From Linum tenue (lineage: Eukaryota > Streptophyta > Magnoliopsida > Malpighiales > Linaceae): DNA of 64,000 nucleotides. Below are positions 21,365 through 31,943 of this stretch, one piece after another. A model generated the notes under the pieces. It was not told the origin of the DNA and made no database searches. It saw only the letters and a list, made by a program, of their open reading frames with translations. How positions within the stretch are numbered: the stretch's first letter is position 1; each line of letters begins with the position of its first letter. The translations under genes were made by a program, and so were the position numbers. Where the stretch lies: assembly GCA_946122785.1 (NCBI GenBank), contig CAMGYJ010000010.1, positions 32,405,608 to 32,469,607 of the forward strand, written 5' to 3'.

Positions 21365-23954
21365 CTAAACAATTAAAAACTTACTGTCACCGTTAGAAGA
21401 CGTGCTTGTTCCAGCAGGTTCAGTAATCGATAGGGCTTCACACTTTTTGATCAAATCAGTCATGAAGGCCATGGCTGATTTATACAAATCATCATCCAGT
21501 GCAACCCTGCTGATCATTGATGCAGAAACAGCTGACAGATTGAAAAGACGAGAACGGTATTTCGATGGACTATCAGTAGACGGAACTTCAAAAGAAAAGT
21601 TCCCTCCAGTTTTTGCTGCTCTTGTCCACCGCTTCAAAATCAAACTGCTAGGAATGTGCTGGAACTTCAGATTGCATGTTGTAGACCACAACATATCATA
21701 TCCCTTAATTTGATGCTTACAGATCATACCACTTGACTCCCACTTACGTAGGAACACTTGATTTCACCGTTATCAAAATCAACCTTCAACACCCTACTAT
21801 CCAACCTTGTAAGGTCATCCTCCAATATGAAGACATCAAACATTCCTACATGTCCTTCTGGTTCTATCTCCGTATTTGAAAAAATATTATACGCAAGAGA
21901 TTCCTTGTACTGATCCAGGAAAAACTTGAATATCTTTGGCGTATACACATTAGCAACTTGCTTCACAATAGGGCTAGTTGAAAACCGAGAATCAGCCAAC
22001 CTAGATAAGGCATAGTACTCTTCTTGTTCTTCAGCATCCCTCTTATTATCAAGCATCCTCTTAAAGTGCACAAAGATCTACTAACGCTAAACTCTGACTG
22101 CAAGTAATGTCGAATATTACTATTGCAGCACTCACTTAGCTGGGTACTCTTCATTCCCGCACCAAAATGACAATTCACCCAGGCTGAAGACCACTTCTTC
22201 CTGACTTTGTAAATGCCTGTAACCAACTGTGTCCCAAAGGTCCCTTCCCAGGAAACACTTCTCAATCATCTTCTTCCAATTATACTCAAAATCATCCTCA
22301 TCATCAGCATTATACATCAAATAACTAAGCTAGGAAGTCAGAGTCACACAAACTTCCCAGATTAACAACTGCATTCTGAGCAATATGCCATGTACACAAT
22401 CCATGAAAACAATTTGGGAAAACAGACCTTATACCAGCAGCAATTGCAGCCTGGTCAGTAAACATTGATAACGGTCTCACACCTCCCATGCATTTCAAAA
22501 ACTGATCGAAAAGCCATCAAATGTTGCCGTTGTTTCATCATATAAGAGCAGCCGCAAAGACAGTCAGTTGGTGATGATTGTTGAAACAACAAACAAAGCT
22601 ACAAAAACATAAGAAAATGTGAGTAAAAACAATTCTACCAACACATACCATGTGTAAAAGGTACGAATAACATAATACCAACCCGTACCATATGGTAAGA
22701 CTTCTAAGAACAAAAAAAACAATCCATACCAGACCATACCATATAGTGCAGACTTCTAACAACGCAAAAACCACCTCAAATAACCTTGTTACCAACCCAT
22801 ACCATATGTAAAAACTTTTAAGAACAAAAACACAATGCATACCTGCCCATACCATATAGTACAAACTTCTAACAACGCAAACCACCAAATAACCAAACTT
22901 GTTACCAACACATACCATATGGTAAAATACTTTTAAGAACAAAAAAGCAATCCATACCAACCCATACCATATGGTACAGACTTTTAAGAACAAATAACCA
23001 TGATACAGAATGATAATAATAATAATCATACAAACTCACAAAGACAATATAATAAACAAACTAGAAAACTACCTAGTGGCCGATACTCTTTGTTAGTCCG
23101 GTAAGTAGTATCAAAACTAATTGAATCACCAAATAATGATAATCCATCCTCATCTTCCTATGCCCAAAAAATACTAGCAATGTTCTCTTCAACATCAACC
23201 TCCACCTCATGAAAGAACCCAGGATCCAGCTGTGCTTGACGTCTAAAGTATTCAAGCAATGCAGTCGCATCACCATACTCCATTGATAACGTCCTCACCG
23301 TTCGCAGATGGTTCTTCAAATCATTCTTTGTGAACCCAACAAACTTCCGACCACCACCAGCCCTACTAATTGCATTATACGAAGAAGTCACACCAATACC
23401 AGCAGCATCATTCACCTTTGCCAACATCTTATACACAGGAGCCATTCGTCTGCTGGATCTCACATAGTGACGTAGAGACTCAGGAATCATGTCATGGTTG
23501 TGCACATTATACCAACGATAGATCTTGTAGCATTTAAACTCTTTAAACCACTCAGTCGTATATAAGCACCATTACATCCACCCCTGAGTTCTGGAACATT
23601 ACGAACACGAACCGTCGTATCAACAACACCTGCATTATCAGGGTTATTCTCGCTACCTCTTTTCCAACCTTCCTTATTGCAACAATACTTGATATAATAT
23701 ACAGCTGAAGAACCACCATTGAGCTTCGGGCACGCTGATTGGTTATAAATCCTCACACCAAAACCTTCATGATTCCCATAATCAACATAAAAATTATATG
23801 CATCATCTGGTGTATTGAACTCTAAGTCCTTCCAAGAATCACGAACAGTAGGATCTATACCATTGAACCTACAAACATTATGAAGCAACATATTAAATAT
23901 GTACAAATATAATACCACCATGGTATGATATGGTAAAAGGATTCCACACCACAA
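21365..23954 (-). pseudogene. FAR1/FHY3-type Mutator-like transposase, degenerate
   Basis: FAR1-family proteins are domesticated or active MULE transposases with an N-terminal WRKY-GCM1-like zinc finger, a DDE transposase domain and a SWIM finger. In order on the minus strand: DLEFNTPDDAYNFYVDYGNHEGFGVRI (about 23830-23745, FAR1 domain), YIKYCCNKEGWKRG, then after a frameshift near 23560 EFKCYKIYRWYNVHNHDM; DGLSLFGDSISFDTTYRTNKEYRPL (after an in-frame stop near 23158, up to a donor near 23072); after an intron, NHHQLTVFAAAL and the MULE motif FTDQAAAIAAGI with CTWHIAQNAV (about 22450-22370); and a SWIM-like end, GEIKCS... and SGMICKHQIKGYDML then LKRWTRAAKTGG (about 21760-21640). At least three frameshifts or stops break it. 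The conserved order and the sharing of the repeat type with the plus-strand gene suggest both belong to one MULE. Confidence 0.8.
22625..23010. repeat. Intronic repeats of the FAR1 pseudogene with CATACCATATGGTA
   Basis: About seven units of roughly 55-60 bp contain ACCAACCCATACCATATGGTA followed by an ACTTCTAAGAACAAAAA-like tail. They fill the intron between the exon ending in NKEYRPL and the NHHQLTVF exon. Confidence 0.85.
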
Positions 23955-24007
23955 CAGTATGCAATCTCAATGTATACCAATAATTACAGCCATGATACAA
24001 GAGTTAC

Positions 24008-25350
24008 TGACACGCTAAAACACAACACCTGACAATGGCCAAGTGTAACCAATGAAAGGGACTGCAGTATAGGCAAGTTTAATTATCAACCCGGGGTCTA
24101 GATCTACTGCTTACTCCGTGATTCTCTATTATCTAGCAAACTAAGTCGAGTGATTGTTGTGAAAAGTAAAAGCAACAAGAAAGCAGTAAATTGTTCGGGT
24201 TTCTAAAGCAGGCAAGAGTCACTCGAGATTGAGTCCCCCTAGCCCCTGAGTTAGGTTCAATTGCAATTCCCTAGGTTGATTTACTGTTGATTAGACTGCG
24301 GAAGATCCGACAGTAGCTTGGAATCTCTTAAGCTGACCAAGCCCTCTCAGTCTAACTACCCGGCAGACGACTAGTCTTCACCGGGATAGAAAGCTGAGGC
24401 TATGAACACAGAACTCCACTACTGGCGTCAAGAACACCAGTACAAAGCAGTAAACTGGCTAACTCTCGTATAGCCAATCTCCTACTATCGAATGAAGAGG
24501 CTCTAACAACCTAATCAGATTCTATCTATCTCAGATTGCAGCAGAAATTGAGAAAAGCTGATCAGACTCAAATCAATTCATTAAACATGCGTCATTCGAT
24601 TAAAATCAAACAGTAATATCATCCCAAGTCATTACAATCAAATCCCTAACACAAGGAACTAGGGTTCTTCATACCCAAGTGAGAGAAGGGTTCTACTCCA
24701 TAGAGAGAGAAGAGAAAACAAGAATCGGGTTAGTCATACTCATAACGATGAGGATAATCTGCTCCGGGACGATGATTTCCACTCCTATGACGATCTCCAG
24801 GCTCGATTCGATGAAATCCAGCTCTAGGACAGCTTCTAGGATGTGTTCTTCGCACTTTCTCTCTCTAGGGCTCTGTTTTTGCTCTCAAAACGCGATTCTC
24901 TCACTTCTGGCTCGGATTAGGCTTTAAAACCGGCTTTCCCGAGTTGCACGGCCAGGTGCACGGCCGTGCACAACACCATTCTGGCCGTGCACCCTCAAAA
25001 CGCACCGTATCAATTATTCGGCCTTCATCCACCTTGCACGGCCAGGCGCACGGCCGTGCAAGCTTCAAGCCTGCCTGTGCATGGCCTCGACATGAGGTGC
25101 ACGGCCAAATGGCTCAAGTGCACGGCCGTGCAGCCTCCTGGTCTGCCCGTGCACTCCCCAAAAAGCTCGCCATTCGTCCGTTCGTCGTCCAATCAACCCC
25201 AGACTCGCTCCTAAGCCTTCATTCACGTACTAGGACCTGAAATATCACAAACAAGCACAACCTAGCGTGAAATCGGCCTAAAACACGAGAATCAACACCT
25301 CAAACGGTGTAAGTATGAGGGTAAAAACATGTGTAAATGACGGTCTATCA
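24008..25350 (-). repeat. Athila copy A, 3' LTR (left on the + strand)
   Basis: On the plus strand it runs TGACACGCTAAAAC...GACGGTCTATCA; in element sense it begins TGATAGACCG and ends GCGTGTCA. It carries three palindromic modules at 24946-25152. Short plus-strand frames here (HGRA-rich) are by-products of the repeat. Confidence 0.95.
24946..25152. repeat. Three half-site/palindrome/half-site modules, core GCACGGCCGTGC
   Basis: Full 12-bp palindromes lie at 24958-24969, 25048-25059 and 25120-25131. Each is flanked on the left by GCACGGCC (24946, 25036, 25099) and on the right by GGCCGTGC or a one- or two-base variant (24983, 25073, 25145). The same module recurs in the internal spacer and, with altered bases, in copy C. 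Confidence 0.9.
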
Positions 25351-25385
25351 AACTCCCCCACACTTAACCGTTTGCTTGTCCCCAA
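25351..25385 (-). other. Polypurine tract next to the 3' LTR
   Basis: On the minus strand the bases before the LTR read CGGTTAAGTGTGGGGGAGTT, directly joined to TGATAG of the LTR. This is the usual plus-strand primer position. An imperfect stem, GGTTTGCTTGGGGACAAGCAAACG, precedes it. Confidence 0.85.
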
Positions 25386-26883
25386 GCAAACCAAGTCAGA
25401 CACTAAGTAAGCTTACATATTTCAATCAACCAACATTGGGGACAAGTCATAAAGGCACAAAACACGTGAATCGCACTGGTTCTCAAACATCAATACATGC
25501 ACAACCTCACTAACAACCTGGATCACCACCACAAAGGACATTCGAGTGCAGCAAATCGAGTAAAGGAAGAGTCCCCCTTCTGTTCACTGGCCAACCTAGA
25601 CTTGATTCAACCACTTACTCAAAACAGTCAACTCATGCATCCAACTCAAGACATCAGAATAGAGACTGAGCAATCTAGGTCCTCACCGGGGTACAAGAGC
25701 ATATAGAAAATGAAAATGAATCACTCACTCTCGACCAGTGGGGTCAGGACAATTTGATGCGAAAGATGCGCATGCTATTTCTCTCAATACCTATCATCTC
25801 TTCACCATGATGGCAGCCTCTAAATGCTAGAGTTCACATATGGGGTGTCACCACTAACTAATCAGGAGGTCTTAGACACAGGTTCAAATGACTGGCTAGG
25901 GTCTTGGACATGGGGAAAAGGCCTTTTAAGTGGTGGAAGTATTCATAACAAAAGATTCCACATTTCCCAAACACACAACCACAGTCAACAACCCGGTATT
26001 TTCTTTCTGCTATTCTGCATTACTCAATATCTTAAGAGCACAAGAGCGAAGGAGGCATAAACATCAGCATTTCCAAGCCAGACTGCTAAGAAACACTACT
26101 TACTGGGCATTATTCAGATTTTTGGTAGTGGCTCTCTTTTGCTTTCAATTTTTTTCTTTGTTTTTCTTTTATTTTTCTTTTCATTTCTTAAGAGAGCCAC
26201 CACTTCTGCATAAATTTCAAACACCTGCCCAACTTTTAAGCACTACCTCCAACACTCACATAGACTTAAGCAGAAACAGCAGAGAATATGTAAAAACCAC
26301 TATGTGGAACCTTCTAAAAGATGCAACAAGGGTGATTTTTTTCATTATAGACCAAAAGAAAGGATAACACACGGCTCAAAGGGGCTGACTAGGGGATATG
26401 ACACATCAGGACAGTCAGTTGTGGACGTGGGCTAATCCTATGCCCCCATCATCTTAGCTAGTGATAACGTGAATGCTACACATCATGGAAGAGGGATCTA
26501 TCGCACAAGAAAGAAACGAGCAGGCTCAAATCTCACATGGCTACCTATATGCTCTATCTCACATTCTAATACCTTGAACTAGATGCATAAACGACTGTCA
26601 AGAACAAGTAATCAGATCAAGTCAGATCAAGTCACAGTTGGCAAGCAAACAGTTAGAAAACTGAACCCCTACATCGTTCTACTGCACATCTCAGTCCTCA
26701 TCATAGGTTGTCCCAGTCGCAAACAAGTTGTCATGCATTAATCCGAAACCCAATCAATTCATCCATCAAAACACAGTGCCAATATGATCAAACAACAGTA
26801 CTTGGAGCCCTCAAATCGTAAGATTCGGACAGTGGACTAGGCTCCAAGCACCATCAAAAATATTCCAACCGATACAAAACATC

Positions 26884-26925
26884 CCCCCACACTTAAGCAC
26901 GACATTGCCCTCAATGGAGTAGAGG
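26884..26925 (-). other. Second, internal polypurine-tract-like motif
   Basis: Minus-strand reading: ATTGAGGGCAATGTCGTGCT then TAAGTGTGGGGGGATG. The core TTAAGTGTGGGGG is the same as in the tract beside the LTR, 1.5 kb away. The same motif occurs in remnant B (32775-32811) and in copy C (about 63890-63930), so it is a family feature. Confidence 0.7.
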
Positions 26926-27316
26926 GAAAGATAAGGGGAACGATGTTACCGGGTAAGAACACTGCTGGGGGACTGGAAGTGGACCAGTCAGCGAGAAACG
27001 AACGGGGAAGTGGTCAATGCTGCACAAATCGAACATCAGAAACACTAGCACACTGGCGTTAGGGATAAGTGTTAGCCCAGACGGCTACATCAAACCACAA
27101 AGGAAAAACCAAAAACAAAAACAAACGACAAAAAGTTCAAGCTCCGCACACATGGAGCAAACACTAAAAAGTCTAAAAAAAACAAACAAAAACAAACACA
27201 ATGAGACGGGCAACGAGTACAGCCTACTCGTCGTCAAGATCGTCGAGATCGATGTCGTCCATGAACGCATCATCATCAGCAGCGCCAGCAGCTCCATTAT
27301 CACCGTCAGCTGGGGC

Positions 27317-27570
27317 CGCACGGGCAGGCACACACGGCCGTGCACGGCTTGCTTCTGCCCGTGCAGGCCGACACGGCCTGGCCGAGGACATCGCACGGCC
27401 GTGCACATCACACATTTGGCCGTGCGGTTAGTGCCGAGAGCTTGCACGGCCAGGGGTGATTTCCGCACGGCCGTGCAACATGCACTTCTGGCCGTGCACG
27501 TTGCACCGAGAGCTTGCACGGCCAGGGAAAATTTTGGCACGGCCGTGCATGTTGGTGGCCTGGCCGTGCA
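27317..27570. repeat. Internal GCACGGCCGTGC palindrome array
   Basis: At least three complete palindromes and one variant lie at about 27332, 27392, 27464 and 27537, with flanking half-sites GCACGGCC and GGCCGTGC. The last two modules have the same order and spacing as those in the LTR. Confidence 0.88.
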
Positions 27571-27755
27571 CAGTTCTGGAACCCCGAATTCGACCTTTTT
27601 TCACTCAAAAATGAAACTTGACTCTGGATCAACGTCTCAAGACTCAAAAACACACAAGAACAAAGGAAAAAGAGTAAGAAAATGCAAACCTCGGTGGGGT
27701 TGCCTCCCCACAAGCGCTTCTTTACCGTCTTTTAGCTGGACGCCAGTATGGATGC

Positions 27756-30457
27756 TCAGGGAAGTGTAGGATCAGGTGCCTTCAAGAGCGGATCCACATC
27801 GCTCTTGAGGTACAGCTTCAAATGGTGGCCATGCACGCGACGAATGTGGCCACCAGCATTTGCCAGCTCGACTTGGCCATCCGGTAGGATGCAAGCGAGT
27901 GAATACTCGGATGGCCAAGGTGGGGGCGGGACCAGCTCATAGTGGTCTCCGGCTTTCTTTCGAGCGGGCTTAGCTGCCTGCAGTTTCGGCCGCCACTCCT
28001 CCTTGATCTGTTCTTTGGATGACGGGGTGGTCCGGAGTGGCGGCGAAGGTGTGGGAGGCGGTTCCTGCAAAATAGGCAGCACAGAAGGATACACGACAGA
28101 CTCGTGCTCCTGGTGAGATACAGCATGCAGAGGTAGCGAAGCAGGTATAGTATCAGCAACAGAAAACGTTATTCGCTCCTCGCCATCTCTCAAAACTAAG
28201 GTCCCATCATGCACATCTATGAGAGCCTTGGCGGTGGCCAGGAAAGGCCTTCCCAGTATAAGAGGCACTTCTGTGTCCTCGCTGATGTCCAGGATAACAA
28301 AATCCACAGGATATGTGAATTTGCCAACCTTGACCAGAAGGTCTTCCACTATACCCCTAGGATGCACTACCGATCTGTCAGCTAATTGAAGGGTCATCCT
28401 AGTAGCACGGGGTTCACCTAGGCCTAGTTTCATGAACAATTTGTATGGAATAACATTGATACTAGCACCTAAATCCGCCAAGGACTTCTCTACATGCAAT
28501 TTACCAATAGAGCACGGGATAGTGAAACTACCTGGGTCCTTTTTCTTCTGCGGAAGCTTGTTCTGCAGAATAGCCGAGCACTCCTCGCTGAGCTCCACAG
28601 TGGCCAGCTCACTCAGCTTCTGCTTCTTTGAGAGAAGCTCTTTCAGAAACTTCGCATACTTCGGCATCTGCGATAGTGCCTCCAGGAAGGGCACTTGGAC
28701 ATTCAGCTTCTTGAGCATGGCCATGAAGTTCTCGAACTCTGTCTCCAGCCTGTCTTTGTGCAACCGAGTAGGGAAAGGGAGTTTAGGGACATACTCCTTC
28801 ACTACTGGTTGCGGTTTAGGTGCAGGCACCTCAACCTCCTGCTCTACTTCCTGTTCAACCGCTGGAGATGCTGCAACAGGGCTTTCTCTCTCCGGTTCCC
28901 GAGGAGGGGAATCAACAGTCATCTTGCCACTCCTGGTCATGATGGCATTGCAGCGCTCATTCGGGGTCTGCGGGTGAGGGATGGTCTGCGCTGGTAGAGT
29001 ACCAGGAGCCCTTTGAGCCACTGCCTGGCCCACGCTCCCCAGCTGGGTCTGGATATCCTGCAAAACAGCCTGTGTGTTCCTCAGACCAGCTTCGAGAGCC
29101 AGGAGTTGACCCGAGGCTTTCTCCATGAACTGCTCAAAGGTGTTGAATTTCTGAGCACTAACACTGGCGAGAGAACCCACCAAGTCCCGCAGTTCAGCCA
29201 TCTTATCGTTCTGCACTGGGGCAGCAGGGGCTGCACCTAGCTGCTGGAATTGCCCCTGTCTGGGCTGATATGGTGGCCTCTGGAAGCCCGGTGGTCCCTG
29301 TGGAGCTGGTGGTCTGGGATTTGGCCCAGCCCAGGAGAAGTTAGGATGCTGGCGCCACCCCTCATTGTACGTGTTGCTGTAGGGGTCATTGCGCCTGACA
29401 TTGTTGATGAAGTTCACCTGCTCCTGGGGTGTGGTCGATTCCTTCATCGCCTGGCAGTCTTCCACCATATGATGGGTGCTCTCGCACCACTGGCAGAGCA
29501 TCGCCTGCTGCTGCCCGGTCCCTGGAATCATCTCGGAACGATCGATAGCTGAGACCAGCTTCGATACTACCTGCACCAAATCAGATGACTGGGTGCCCAC
29601 AACATGCACACCCCGGCCTGGTGCTCTCCTCGATCTCCTGGCAGTGCCCCAATCATAACCATTCTCCGCCATCTCTTCAAAGATTTGATTCAGCTGTGGC
29701 GGGGTTTTGGTCAGCATGTTCCCGCCACAAACCGAATCGATCAGCTGCTTGTCCTCCGGGAAGAGGGCGTGATAGAAGGTGCCCACTTTGAACGCATCGT
29801 TGAAACCATGATTGGGACACCTGAGGAAAAGACTGTTGTACCTCTCCCATGCATCCCTGATGGTCTCATCCTCATCCTGAGAAAAGTGTGTAATTTTCTT
29901 CTGGAGATCAGCAGTCTTGGATGGAGGATGGTAGCGGGTGAGGAACTTGTCCGCCAGGTTGGCGAACGTGGTGATGGAGCCCGGAGGTCGAGTGTCTAGC
30001 CACTCCTTGGCTTGCCCCTCCAGAGTGAATGGGAAGTACCTCAGCTGGATGGCATCTGCTGGGACCCCGTTGATCTTGATTCCATCGTGAGCTCGTGAAA
30101 TCGCCTGAGATGTGATCGAGGGCACTCGCCCTCCTTACCACGGAACACTACTGAACCGCGCAGCATGGTGATCACGGAGGTGCTCACCTCAAAGTTGTTG
30201 GCTGGGACCTGAGGATGTTGAATGGGGGACCTCATGTCCGCAGCCCTAGCGGTCCAGTAGGATCCCATGGTTTGCTCCTCGGGGATCACATCATGGTTCT
30301 GCGGATCACCCATCTCGCCTTCTTCTTCTTCTAGCTGCAGCTGTGATAGCTCCTCCTCCGCAGCCAGTCGTGCCTTTAGAGCCCGCTTGAAGTTCCTGCA
30401 AGTTCGTTCAAGCTCCTGGTCTAATGGTAGTAGATCTCCCGACTGGCTACGGGTCAT
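27756..30457 (-). pseudogene. Athila gag-protease polyprotein with pol deleted; one frameshift
   Basis: ATG 30457 opens MTRSQSGDLLPLDQEL. The frame shifts by one base between FHELTM and DGIKINGVPADAI (about 30080-30105). Gag follows (AIQLRYFPFTLEGQAKEWLD, PPGSITTFANLADKFLTRY, DAWERYNSLFLRCPNHG), then a C-x2-C-x4-H-x4-C knuckle in CQWCESTHHMVEDC (29495-29454), a proline/glutamine-rich linker with PPYQPRQGQFQQ, and retropepsin with KSLADLGASINVIPYKLF (about 28485-28435), VILDISEDTEVPLILGRPFLATA. No RT (no YxDD), RNase H or integrase follows. Instead comes a tail, LVPPPPWPSEYSLACIL and GGHIRRVHGHHLKLYL, resembling the extreme C-terminus of Athila pol, and then GCGCTTGTGGGGAGGCAACC, a sequence normally found just after pol. 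So pol was removed and the two ends joined in frame. Total length is about 900 residues. Confidence 0.88.
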
Positions 30458-30576
30458 GCACTACCTGCACACAGTCAGCAGAAACAACCCGTGAAGGCAC
30501 ACAGGTGGAAAAGAAAAATGCAGTAAAGAAAAAGCTAGAGTATCAAATTATCACGTTTCCCCAATAACCTAGAGGT

Positions 30577-30594
30577 TCCCCGGCAACGGCGCCA
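30577..30594 (-). other. Primer binding site, tRNA-Asp type
   Basis: Minus-strand reading TGGCGCCGTTGCCGGGGA, six bases inside the 5' LTR. It is complementary to the 3' end of plant tRNA-Asp (…CCCCGGCAACGGCGCCA), the primer known for Athila-type gypsy elements. Confidence 0.9.
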
Positions 30595-30600
30595 AAAACT

Positions 30601-31943
30601 TGACACGCTAAAACACAACACCTGACAATGGCCAAGTGTAACCAATGAAAGGGACTGCAGTATAGGCAAGTTTAATTATCAACCCGGGGTCTAGATCTAC
30701 TGCTTACTCCGTGATTCTCTATTATCTAGCAAACTAAGTCGAGTGATTGTTGTGAAAAGTAAAAGCAACAAGAAAGCAGTAAATTGTTCGGGTTTCTAAA
30801 GCAGGCAAGAGTCACTCGGGATTGAGTCCCCCTAGCCCCTGAGTTAGGTTCAATTGCAATTCCCTGGGTTGATTTACTGTTGATTAGACTGCGGAAGATC
30901 CGACGGTAGCTTGGAATCTCTTAAGCTGACCAAGCCCTCTCAGTCTAACTACTCGGCAGACGACTAGTCTTCACCGGGATAGAAAGCTGAGGCTATGAAC
31001 ACAGAACTCCACTACTGGCGTCAAGAACACCAGTACAAAGCAGTAAACTGGCTAACTCTCGTATAGCCAATCTCCTACTATCGAATGAAGAGGCTCTAAC
31101 AACCTAATCAGATTCTATCTATCTCAGATTGCAGCAGAAATTGAGAAAAGCTGATCAGACTCAAATCAATTCATTAAACATGCGTCATTCGATTAAAATC
31201 AAACAGTAATATCATCCCAAGTCATTACAATCAAATCCCTAACACAAGGAACTAGGGTTCTTCATACCCAAGTGAGAGAAGGGTTCTACTCCATAGAGAG
31301 AGAAGAGAAAACAAGAATCGGGTTAGTCATACTCATAACGATGAGGATAATCTGCTCCGGGACGATGATTTCCACTCCTATGACGATCTCCAGGCTCGAT
31401 TCGATGAAATCCAGCTCTAGGACAGCTTCTAGGATGTGTTCTTCCCACTTTCTCTCTCTAGGGCTCTGTTTTTGCTCTCAAAACGCGATTCTCTCACTTC
31501 TGGCTCGGATTAGGCTTTAAAACCGGCTTTCCCGAGTTGCACAGCCAGGTGCACGGCCGTGCACAACAACATTCTGGCCGTGCACCCTCAAAACGCACCG
31601 TATCAATTATTCGGCCTTCATCCACCTTGCACGGCCAGGCGCACGGCCGTGCAAGCTTCAAGCCTGCCCGTGCATGGCCTCGACATGAGGTGCACGGCCA
31701 AATGGCTCAAGTGCACGGCCGTGCAGCCTCCTGGTCTGCCCGTGCACTCCCCAAAAAGCTCGCCATTCGTCCGTTCGTCGTCCAATCAACCCCAGACTCG
31801 CTCCTAAGCCTTCATTCACGTACTACGACCTGAAATATCACAAACAAGCACAACCTAGCGTGAAATCGGCCTAAAACACGAGAATCAACACCTCAAACGG
31901 TGTAAGTATGAGGGTAAAAACATGTGTAAATGACGGTCTATCA
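30601..31943 (-). repeat. Athila copy A, 5' LTR (right on the + strand)
   Basis: Same length and ends as the left LTR. The differences I saw lie near 30820, 30866, 30904, 30952, 31444, 31542, 31569, 31669 and 31826. It would hold the minus-strand promoter. Confidence 0.95.

Larger units (their letters stand above)
25386..27755 (-). other. Athila copy A non-coding spacer between pol tail and 3' LTR
   Basis: About 2.4 kb with no supported protein. It holds a second PPT-like motif (26884-26925), a GC-rich palindrome array (27317-27570) and sequence shared with copy C (62361-64000). An envelope-like gene is not recognisable; the plus-strand open frame at 27017-27769 is produced by the palindromic repeats. 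Confidence 0.7.
24008..31943 (-). mobile_element. Athila-type Ty3/gypsy LTR retrotransposon, non-autonomous (gag-PR only), young
   Basis: Two LTRs of equal length (1343 bp) bound the element: 24008-25350 and 30601-31943. By eye they differ at about nine positions. Reading on the minus strand it has an LTR, a tRNA-Asp-type primer site, gag and protease, a spacer with GC-rich palindromes, two purine-tract motifs and the second LTR. RT, RNase H and integrase are absent, although a short pol-like C-terminal tail is kept. The bases next to the LTRs (GTTAC left, GCGCT right) do not form a target duplication, so this copy has probably exchanged flanks by recombination or the flank was rearranged. 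It sits at the 5' side of the FAR1 pseudogene. Confidence 0.9.

Noticed and set aside
22538..23029. 163-residue hydrophobic frame on the minus strand (repeated YHMVW/YLLHMVCVG)
   Set aside because: Translation of the intronic CATACCATATGGTA repeats; not a membrane protein.
24944..25240. HGRA/TARP-rich small proteins in the LTRs, nearly identical at 31537-31833
   Set aside because: They are translations of the GCACGGCCGTGC repeats in LTR DNA, antisense to the element.
24946..27570. CRISPR-like array suggested by regularly spaced palindromes
   Set aside because: Plant nuclear context, no cas genes, units are LTR/spacer parts of a retrotransposon and intervals are not unique spacers of constant length.
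27017..27769. 250-residue plus-strand frame
   Set aside because: Runs through the palindromic array and spacer of Athila on the wrong strand; no known domain.
28432..29999. Several plus-strand frames of 60-181 residues
   Set aside because: Antisense to the gag-protease reading frame.
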